Origin: Acanthococcus lagerstroemiae
Lineage: Eukaryota; Arthropoda; Insecta; Hemiptera; Eriococcidae
Length of the DNA stretch: 64,000 bases
Reading direction: 5' to 3'
Assembly (NCBI GenBank): GCA_031841125.1
Contig: CM063112.1
Location: forward strand, 31,274,603-31,338,602
The notes below the pieces were generated by a model that was not told where the DNA came from, searched no databases, and saw nothing but the letters and a program-made list of their open reading frames with translations. Position numbers and translations under genes: made by a program. Of the stretch, positions 44,773 to 53,509 are shown in pieces; the first letter of the stretch is position 1, and every line of letters begins with the position of its first letter.

Positions 44773-47700
44773 CATCTTGTCTTTTTGGGAGCGGAAAAAT
44801 TTTCGAAGAGCGTCGGCGTCGGCGCTGGTTCTAATTACTCAATTTATCGCGACGAATTCGAATCGGTTGTCAAAATTGAGCTAGAGTTAATTTTCGACAC
44901 ATTTCGACACACTTCGACCACATTTTCGAGTGTAACTTGGGACCGGAGCGTCGCCGCCGAATTTCAACGCTGAATTCGAATTCAGCGTGAAAAATTGAGT
45001 CAAAAAGTATCTTTAATTCAGAATTTTTGATTTTATCGAATTTTTAAAATTTCGCCATACTATACATCATGTCTTTCTTGTTTCGGAAAGCTTCGACGTC
45101 AGGGCGGGTGCTAATTACTCAATTTTTGAAGACGAATTCAAATCACTCGTCAAAATTGAGCTAGAGTCATTTTTTGAACTGAATTGCCCAATTTGTCCCA
45201 CTTTTTCGAGCTTATCACGGGAATGGAGGGTCGGTGCCCGAATGAGCCATCGAATTCATACCCTCGGTGAAAAATTGAGTGAAAAACAGTCTTCAATTAT
45301 AAATTTAGGTTCTTTCGAATTTTGAAAATTTCTCCATACTATCCATAGACGAAATCGTATCCGTTGTCTCAATTGAGCTAGAGTCAATTTTTGACACATT
45401 TTGACCCATTTCGACCACATTTTGGAGTCTATCTCGGAACCGGAGCGTCGCCGCCGATTTTCAACATCAAATTTGAACTCAGCGTGAATTATTGAGTCAA
45501 AAAAAGTCTTTAATTCAGAATTTTTGATTTTATCGAATTTTGAAAATTTCTCCGGACTATATATTTTTTTTTCGGAGGGAATGATTTTCAGAGAGTGTCG
45601 GCGCTGGTGCCAATTACTCAATTTTTCGAGAAGAATTCGAATTCTTTGTCAAAAAATTTAGCTAGAGTCATTTTTTAACACATTTTGACCCAATTTGACC
45701 ACATTTTCGAGTGTTCCTCGGGACCGGAGGGTCGCCACCAAATTTAAACGCGGAATTCAAACTCAGCGTGAAATATTGGGTCAAAAACAGTCTTTACTTC
45801 AGTATTTTTTATTTTATCGAATTTTGAAAATTTCTCCATATTGATCATGTCTTTTTTTGGCGAAAAAAAATTTTCGGAGAGCTCCGGCGTCGGCGTTGGA
45901 GCCAATTACTCAATCCGTCGAAAGGAATTTGAATCCGTAGTCAAAATTGAGCTAGAGTCATTTTTTGACACATTTCGACCCTCTTCGATCAAATGTTCGA
46001 GTGTATCTCGGGAACGGAGCTTCGCCGCCGAATTACAACACCAAATTCGAAACTCAGTGTGAAAAATAGAGTCAAAAACAATCTTAAAAATCAGAATTTC
46101 TACATCATGTCTTCTTTGGGGCCAAAAACTTTTCGGAGAGCGTCGGCACTGATGCTAATTACTCAATTATTCTAGACGAATTCGATTCCGTTGTCAGTAT
46201 TGAGCTAGAGTCATTTTTCTACACATTTCGACCCACTTCGACAACATTTTCGAGGGTATCTCGGAAACAGAGCGTCGCCCCGAATTGCAACACCGAAATC
46301 GACCTCAGCATGAAAAGTTGAGTCAAAAAGAGTCTTTAAATCACAGTTTTTGATTTTATCGAATTTTGAAAATTTCTCCATACTATACATCATGTCTTTT
46401 TCGGGGCGGAAAAATTTTCGGAGAGCGTCGTCGTCGGCGCTGTTCCTAATTACTCGATTTTTCGCGACGAATTCGAATCCGTTGTCAAAATTGGACCGGA
46501 GTCATTTTTTGACACATTTTGACCCATGTTGACCACATTTTCGAGTATCTCTCGGAATCGAAGCATCGCCGCAGAATATCAACACTGAAATCGTACTCAC
46601 TGTGAAAAATTGAGTCAAAAGCAATCTTTAATTCAGCATTTTTGATTTTATCGAATTTCGAAAATTTTGCCTTACCTCATGTCCTTTTTGGGGCGGAAGA
46701 TTTTTCGAAGAGCGTCGACGTGGGCGCTGGTGCTAATTACTCATATTTTCGAGACGAATTCGAATCCGTTGTCAAAATTGAGCTAGAGTCAATCTTTGAC
46801 CCATTTTGACCACATTTTTACAACATTTTCTAGTGTATCTCGGGAACACGGAAGGTCACCGCCAAATTTCAGCACCGAATTCGACCTCAACGTGAAAAAG
46901 TGAGTCGAGAATAGTCTTTAATTCAGAATTTTTGATCTTTTCGAATCTTGGAAATTTCTTCATACTATACACCATGTTTTTCTTGAGACGGAAAAATTTT
47001 CGGAGAGCGTCGGCGTCGGCGCTGGTTCTAATTACTCAATTTTTCCTGTGTATCTCCGGAACGGAGCGTCGCCGCCAAATTTGACAACCGAATCCGAATT
47101 CAGCGTGAAAATTTGAGTCGAAAACAGTCTTCAATTCAAAATTTAGTTACTTTCGAATTTTGAATATTTCTCCATACTTACCATCATGTCTTTTTTTGCA
47201 AAAAAATTTTCGGAGAGCTTCAGCGTCAGCGCGGTTGCTGATTACTCAATTTCTCGAGACGAATTTTTATCCGTTGTCAAAATAGAGCTAGAGTCATTTG
47301 TTTACACATTTTAACCACATTTTCGATTGTATCTCGGGAGAGGAGTGTCGCCGACGAATTTCAAAACCGACATCGGATTCAGCATGAAAAGTTTAGTCAA
47401 AAACAGTCTTTAAATCACAATTTTTATTTTTATCGAATTTTAAAAATTTCTCCATACTATACATGATGTCTTTTTTGAGGCGGAAAAATTTTCGGGGAAC
47501 GTCGTCGTCGGCGCTGTTGCTAATTACACGATTTTTCGCGACGAATTCGACTCCGTTGTCAAAATTGAACTAGAATCAATTTTTGACACATTTCGACCCA
47601 CTTCGACCACATTTTCGAGTGTATCTCGGGAACGGAGCTTCGCCGCCGAATTACAACACCAAATTCGAAACTCAGTGTGAAAAATTGAGTCAAAAACAAT

Positions 47701-48188
47701 CTTTAATTCAGAATTTTGGATTTTATCGAATTTTGACAAGTTCGCCATACTTTATGTCATTTTTGGGTCGAAAAAATTTTCGGAGACCGTCAGCACCGTC
47801 TGTGTCCCTAATTACTCAATTTTTTGAGACGAATTCGGATTCGTGGTCAAAATTGAGCTGGAGTCATTATTTGAGACATTTTGACCCATTTTGATCACAT
47901 TTTAGAGTGTACCTCGGGACCGGAGCGTCGCCGCCGAATTTCAACACGGAATTCGAACTCAGCGTGAAATATTGAGTTAAAAACAGTTTATAATTCAGAA
48001 TTTTTCATTTTATTGAATTTTGAAAATTTCTCCGCACTATACATCATGTCTTTTTTGGGGCGAAAAAATTTTCGGAGACCGTTGGCATCGGTGCTGTTGC
48101 TAAATACTCGAATTTTCGAGACCAGTTCATATCCGTCGTCAAAATTGAGCTACAGTAATTTTTGGACCCAAACTGACCACGTTCTCTA

Positions 48189-49045
48189 GTGTAGAATTTT
48201 CTCGAAAATGCTCGGGAGAATTTTCCGATTATTATTAAACAATTGCAGAGGAAATTTTCGGAACACAACTCCAAGGATTCTCGAAGAATCTTATCGAAAA
48301 TTTAAAATAAAGAAAATCCCAATGTTTTCCACGAACGTTTTGTCTGAAGAAAACCTTCAAGAATCATTGAAGGTACTTCTCAATGATTTCCGATAAAATC
48401 CTTTGGAATAATGGCAAAGTTTTCCTAAAATTTCTACAAATTTTCTCTGATATCATCGGATAATCTTCTCTAATGATGTCCGATAAAATTCATTGAAAAT
48501 TAAGCGGAAATTTCCCGCCCTTAGTATTTTCGATAATGTTCGTCGGAAATAATCTTTGAAAACCAAAGGAATCGTCACGAATATTTTTCATGAAATTCCT
48601 TGGAAATAATCGAAGGTTTTTTCTGAAGATTTTCGGAACAATTCTTCAAAACCTTTGGTGTTATTCCCCGAGTGCTTCCTAAAATATTGTTCAAAAATTC
48701 ATAAGGAAATTTTCTTGAAAAATTTTTTTGAAGTTTTTTGGAAAACAATAGAGATTTTTACTAAAGATCTCCGAAATGATTGGACATTTCCCCCGAAATT
48801 TCACAATGAAATTGCTGAAAAATCATCCAAGACTTATCCGAAGATTTACGATGAAATTATTCGGGGATTATCGAACATTTCCCCAAAATATTATCGATGA
48901 AATGTATCAGACACCATTGGAGTTTTTCTCCGATGAAATTCTCCGAAGATCTAGAAAATTTTTCCTGAAGATTCTTGATAAAATTCTTCAAAAGCCATTA
49001 GAGTTCTCCCCGAATATTTCTCATGAAATTCTTGTTGAAAAGACC
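48189..49045. repeat. Satellite A, block 3
   Basis: Begins abruptly after a B unit (TGACCACGTTCTCTAGTGTA then GAATTTTCTCGAAAATG). Forward-orientation A units with the usual GATRAAATTCNTNGAAAAT core continue to about 49,045. Confidence 0.85.
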
Positions 49046-49144
49046 CCTCACCTGGCGAAACAACGTACACTTGGTTTCGCGTAATATTAGTTTTCCTATG
49101 GCGGAAGGAAAACCAACTAACCCTGTATACTCCCCCATCCGAAA

Positions 49145-49339
49145 TTAATTTTCTTCTGGCCATTTCCCTTCACTAAATCTAATCTTCCAATCTCTTTCTT
49201 TAATTTCTCTAATTTGCCTACCCCATTCAATGCTCTTATATCCATTCTCATAGTTTCTCACTAAACATCTTCGCCCGGACATCCAAATGGGAGATTTCTT
49301 ACGCCTGTAATTATTATTTACTTTGTGAGTTGCCATCAT
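49145..49339 (-). CDS. Hypothetical protein fragment, 64 codons
   Basis: ATG-ATG at 49,339, TAA at 49,145. The residues are basic and aromatic, protein-like ('YRRKKSPIWMSGRRCLVRNY', 'EWGRQIREIKERDWKIRFSE') and are not translated satellite. Immediately downstream another frame continues 'LISDGGVYRVSWFSFRHRKT' (from 49,140), so the two may be parts of one frameshifted protein of ~110 residues. It resembles a mobile-element ORF in style, but I cannot name a family. The spacer 5' of it has no clear promoter. Confidence 0.3.
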   Translation of the reverse strand: MMATHKVNNNYRRKKSPIWMSGRRCLVRNYENGYKSIEWGRQIREIKERDWKIRFSEGKWPEEN

Positions 49340-49555
49340 AATTGGAGGTGATGCATTTCCAAGGAAGAGTACTGATGTAGTATTCCCTCGCTTTTATTAG
49401 CGTTTATCTGTCGTAGTTTTCCTTCTCCTACGTGCCTTTAGTTTTTCTTTAAACCCTCGCACCATGCCAAGGTAGCACACACAGGGGGATGTTATTTAGG
49501 TAAATTAGTATTGCTTGGTTGATAAATATCGTCTCAAGTCCTCCACTCCTCCACC

Positions 49556-49777
49556 CTACGAATCCTCCGCTTTAATCTGATTCTCTGTTCGTATGACCGG
49601 TAGAAGAAATCCGACCTCAGCATGGCGATAATGCGGACGTCCAGAAGTCAGATGAATGGCTCCCAAGGAGATTGTCTGTTCCAAATAAGAGCCTCTCGTA
49701 AGCAACCCGGAAGTCTGTCCACGCCGCTGACGTAAGTACCATACTCCGTAGTTCGATTCGAGGTGCCCGACTGACAA
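49556..49777 (-). CDS. Hypothetical open frame, 73 codons
   Basis: The frame runs from 49,777 to a TAG-type stop at 49,556 with balanced composition ('RRGQTSGLLTRGSYLEQT', 'GRPHYRHAEVGFLLPVIR'). The DNA word ACGAGAGGCTCTTATTTGG lies in it. Not recognised; could be a relic of a retroelement. Weak support beyond composition. Confidence 0.2.
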   Translation of the reverse strand: MSVGHLESNYGVWYLRQRRGQTSGLLTRGSYLEQTISLGAIHLTSGRPHYRHAEVGFLLPVIRTENQIKAEDS

Positions 49778-50110
49778 TTCGGTGAGCGCTCACGCATCAT
49801 GTCACAAACCACTACAGTTTTGAGACTTTTGGCCCATCACATTTTTTCGTGAGTGTTCAACATCTCATCAAGTTAAGATAGTGCGTGTGAAGTTATCGCT
49901 CACAATTAGCCATTGGGTGCGGCGAAAGCCCGAATCATAAATCCGAAGCCGAGACGCGTCCCGGTGTCGAGGATATACAAAGTTCCGATAGACGTGCCAT
50001 TGAACCCGACCTTCTGTGTACCCAGTGCCGGCAACTTTTCATAATCCCATGTATAGCGAAAATATCACTGATTTTACACAATAACGTTTTTATTATTGTA
50101 TCATTAGGCT

Positions 50111-52576
50111 GTATGCATAAAAATTAAGTTGTAGCGTCGAAGCAAAAGAGCGGAGTGAGAGCCGTCGTTCCGAAAGGAAAGATAGAAGTTTAAGGTCTTG
50201 CTTCAATCTGTATGCGTAAGCTTTCTCTTTCTCTTCAAAGCGAACGCTCCACAAAATGAAGCGAGTGCTTCAAAGATAACATCGTTTTTTCAAGTTGTTA
50301 CTAGCCGACGTATGTGTCCAAGGAACTTATAAATCGAAAATCATTCAAAGAAGCGAAGTGTACAGGTGGAAAACGCACCAAACGTACAAACCAGTGAAAT
50401 AATTTTCAGAGGAAATCTCCGATAATTTCTGAAGAACTTCATTGGAAACTTTCGGGAAAGATCTCCGAAGATTTCCGAAGAATTTCACCAGAAATCTTCC
50501 AGAGGATTCCTTTGATTTCCGAAGAATTTTATCGAAAATATTAGGGGAAAATTTCCGATCATTTTCGAAGAATTTCATAGAACATCATTGAGGGAAATCT
50601 CCGTGATTTCAGGAGAATTTTTTTGGAAAAGGTTTCCGGAGAATTTCATTGAAAATCCTCAGAAAAAATTTCCGATAATTTATGAAGAATTTCATCGGAA
50701 ATATTTGGGGGAAAACTCCAGATGGTTTCTGGAAGAATTTTATCGAAAATCTTCAGGAAGAATCTCCGATGATTTCCTGAGAATAATTTCATTGGAAATC
50801 TTCGAGAAGAATCCTCGATGATTTTTAAGGAATTTTATCGGAAATTTTTTGGGAAAAAGAATTTTGATAATTTTCAAAGAATTGAGACTATTTTCCACTC
50901 ATGCGATGGAATCATAGATTTTTTCTGAAGATTTCTGATGAAATTCTTCGGAAATCAGCCCACAATTTCTGAAGAATTTTATCGAAAATAATTTGAGAAA
51001 AACCTCAATTTAAAAAAAATGTCATTGAAAATCTTCGAAAATAATCTCCACTAATTTTCGGAGAATATCTTCGGAAAAAATTTCCAATAATTTCCGAAAA
51101 ATTTTATAAAAAACCTTCGGGGAAAATGTCTGATCCCATCGCATAAGTGGGAAATAGTCTCAATTCTTCTGGAATTGGAATTATTTTTCTCCAGAAATTC
51201 CCGATGAAATTCCTTAAAAATTATCGGAGATTCTTCTCGAAGATTTCCGATGAATTTTTACGAAGATCATCGAACATGTTTCCTGAAGATTTTTGATAAA
51301 ATTCTTCAAAAACGTTCGGAATACCCCCCCTCCCCTCCAGAATATTCCCTACAAGATCCTTCAAAAATTATCAGAAAATTTTCTCGATGAATTTTGATGA
51401 CATTTTTTGGAGAACATTCACAATTATTTTATCTAAAGACTTCCGATGAGATTCTTCGTTAATTACCGGATTTTTTTCCCCCCAAAAATTTCCGATGAAA
51501 TTCTTTAAAAATCATCGGAGATTCTTCTCGAAGATGTCCGATGAAATTCTTCGAAGAACATAGAATAGTTTTCCTGAAGATTTTTAATAAAATTCTTCAA
51601 ACACCATCGGAGTCCCCCCCCCCCGAATATTTCCTATAAGATTCTTCAAAGATTATCAGAAAATTTTCTCGATGAATTTTGATGAATTTTTTTACAAAAA
51701 TTTCCGATGAAATTCCTTAACAATCATCGGAGATCCTTCTTGATTTCCAATGAAATTATTCTTTGGAAATCATCAGGGATTTTTCCTAATGATTTCCGAT
51801 AAAATTCTTTAAAAACCATCGCATTTTTCCGAAATATTTTTAATAAAATTGTGTAAAAATTATCGGAAGATTTTTGAAAAAATTCTTCGGAAAACACTGG
51901 ACATTTTCTCTGAAGATTTCCGATGTAATTCTCCGGAAATTATCAGAGATTGTTCTCAAAGATTTTCGATAAAATTCCTTGGAAATCAACGGAGACTTTC
52001 TCCGAACATTTCTGATGAAATTTTCCGGAAATCATCGGTAATTTATCCCAAAAACTTCCGATGAAAATCTCTGAAAATCATCGAACCTTTCTTCTGAAGA
52101 AATGCTTCAAAAATCATCAGAGATATTTTTCGATGATTTCCAATAAAATCCTTTTCTTATTGTTGGAGATTTTCCTTAAAATCTTCATCAAAATTCTCCT
52201 GAAATCATCGAAGATTTTTCTCAGTGATGTCCGTTGAAATTCTTCGAAAATTATCGGAAATTGTTCCTTAATATTTTCGGTACAATTCCTCGGAAATTAT
52301 TTTCGGAAATCAAAGAAATCTTCTCGAAGATGAATGATAACTGCATGTGTTTTTCGAAAAGAAGTCTACTCGGGACTAGATAAGTTTTTTCGTGAGTGAA
52401 AGCTTCACTTTTGAAGTTTACGCTCCTATGCATACAACTCGAAGGGAAACCTTTTTCCGGAAGTAAACGCTCTCACTCCTGAACACAAGCTTCCTCTTCA
52501 CTTTTTTAATGAATACACTCTGCAGCTCGCACTTCACTTTTGCGAAGTGAAAGCTGAAGCTTCTCCTTATGCATAC
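50111..52576. mobile_element. Inverted-repeat (foldback-like) structure enclosing satellite A
   Basis: The outer left word GTATGCATAA (50,111) and a second GTATGCGTAAG (50,210) face two right-hand words, CTATGCATAC (52,426-52,435) and TTATGCATAC (52,567-52,576). Next to them, related AAGCTTTCTCTTTCTCTTCA (left) and GTGAAAGCTTCACTTTTGAA (right) words are in inverted orientation, as are 'GCGAACGCTCC' and the right-hand 'TTTACGCTCC' counterparts. Thus a ~2.47 kb segment has paired inverted ends and a satellite A core. No target duplication was established and no protein is encoded. Could be a foldback/MITE-type element or merely two inverted repeats flanking the array. Confidence 0.45.
50380..52340. 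repeat. Satellite A, block 4, with an internal strand switch
   Basis: From 50,380 to ~50,880 units read in reverse orientation (GAAGAATTTCATCGGAAATC). From ~51,170 they read forward (GATGAAATTCCTTAAAAATT). The switch is marked by a ~32 bp inverted pair at 50,878-50,909 and 51,135-51,167 (AGAATTGAGACTATTTTCCA and its complement, extending through the GCGATGG side). The ~225 bp between them is mainly reverse-orientation satellite. Poly-C runs lie near 51,326 and 51,616. Confidence 0.85.
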
Positions 52577-52611
52577 CTCCAATTGTACCAATAATTTCCC
52601 CGGTGTTGTCG

Positions 52612-52661
52612 TGTGTAGCGTCGCTACACATGAAATTTCCCGTGTATAGCATTCGCTATAC
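52612..52661. repeat. Two consecutive short palindromes
   Basis: TGTGTAGCG-T-CGCTACACA (52,612-52,630) has perfect 9 bp arms. GTATAGC-ATTC-GCTATAC (52,644-52,661) has perfect 7 bp arms. The two hairpins are also direct repeats of each other at a ~31 bp offset (CGTGT.TAGC..TCGCTA.ACA). Confidence 0.75.
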
Positions 52662-53195
52662 AGAAGTTGCCGGCCCTGTGAGTGTACCTTCCAATTTTTA
52701 CTAGGAATTTCCGGTGGAACACACAACCTCGAACGAGTCTGCGAATCGAAATGTTTGCTCGACCGCGAAAAGGTTGGTTTAATAGCTGAGTCACCTGGTC
52801 GCGTTTACCGAAGCAACTAGCAATTAGAAATATATTCATGAGCGACATCTCCAAGCGATATCGGGCTAAACAGTGCGCACACCAGAGCAACATGATCATG
52901 AATTGATAAGGTCGTGCACAAATTGCAGCAATTCATCACTTGGTGACTCCCAGGTCATCTCAGCAGGTGATATCACGCCACTCAGCAACTCGTGGTATCA
53001 AGTTGCTCTAGTGCGTACAATTTTTTCAACTTGCACTACTTTCTATTGAAGTGACATCGCGAGTGATGTATTGCTAGTTGCTTTCGTCTGACAGTCCGTC
53101 AAGGTAATAATGGTCATTAGAGGGGAGGGCTGTTCGGAGTGTTGGTAAGATGTCTGACAGTACGTAAATAGATTCGCGGAACGCAGAGCTATACT
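52662..53195. other. Unassigned spacer
   Basis: No gene recognised. A minus frame at 52,899-52,624 (91 codons, with 'LLWCAHCLARYRLEMSL') has no family resemblance and partly overlaps the palindromes. Words GGTGATATCAC, AAGTTGC and AGTGCGTAC recur loosely. Confidence 0.3.
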
Positions 53196-53470
53196 GGTGC
53201 GTATCAGTCTTTTGTTTTCAGGGTGTGCCAATACACTTTATTGTTTTTATTGTCTATAGCGCTTTTGGCTGTTAATAGTCGAAAGCGCTGTGGACAACAG
53301 AAACAAAAAAGTGAATTGGCACACCTTATCAAGTTCACTCACGTTCTAACATGGACACTCTATCAGTCTTGTTTCAAGCTCCTCATGCGTGCAGTTTGCT
53401 TCTCTCACCGAAGGTGTATCCTATCTAGTCTGAACATGGTTCCCATTTCGCAGACTCTATAGTACGCACC
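53196..53470. mobile_element. 275 bp element with a 104 bp palindrome, copy 1
   Basis: 8 bp terminal inverted repeats GGTGCGTA (53,196-53,203) / TACGCACC (53,463-53,470). Inside, 53,222-53,325 is a loopless imperfect palindrome with ~52 bp arms centred on TTAA at 53,273/53,274 (GGTGTGCCAATACACTTT pairs with the reverse complement of the end ATTGGCACACC). The right half (53,330-53,460) is unique. A second copy lies at 59,001-59,270. Transcribed, the palindrome would form a long hairpin. Confidence 0.65.
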
Positions 53471-53509
53471 TTTTACGGTTCCGTATTATTACTTATTTAT
53501 TTATTTATT

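Larger units (their letters stand above)
30660..48188 (+). repeat. Satellite B, main block (~15 kb net, roughly 50 units)
   Basis: Head-to-tail B units with at least three interleaved variants. B1 has 'TTGACCACATTTTCGAGTG' and 'GGAACGGAGCGTCGCCGCC'. B2 has 'GAACTGAATTGGCCAATTTT', 'TCGAGCTTATCTCGGGAATG' and 'GAGGGTCGGTGCCCGAATGA'. B3 has an extra 'TTTTTACAACATTTTCTAGT' and 'GGGAACACGGAAGGTCGCCG'. Variants recur in multi-unit order (for example 35,955-36,290 with 39,720-40,045; 34,230-34,690 with 36,280-36,700), showing higher-order organisation. The array is interrupted by inserts at 32,690-33,050, 36,713-37,047, 40,595-41,549 and 44,272-44,681. The numerous 60-120 codon frames on both strands here are translated satellite. 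Confidence 0.93.
49046..50110. other. Non-repetitive spacer with minus-strand coding-like fragments
   Basis: The most gene-like composition outside the satellites. Minus frames at 49,339-49,145 and 49,777-49,556 and the start of a frame at 49,163 lie here. I recognise no family and see no RNA gene. The stretch 49,780-50,100 shows nothing specific. Confidence 0.35.

Noticed and set aside
30660..48188. Dozens of 60-120 codon frames on both strands treated as genes
   Set aside because: All are the same satellite B unit translated in different frames, with stops and frameshifts varying from unit to unit. Kept only as one low-key finding about the minus-strand frame.
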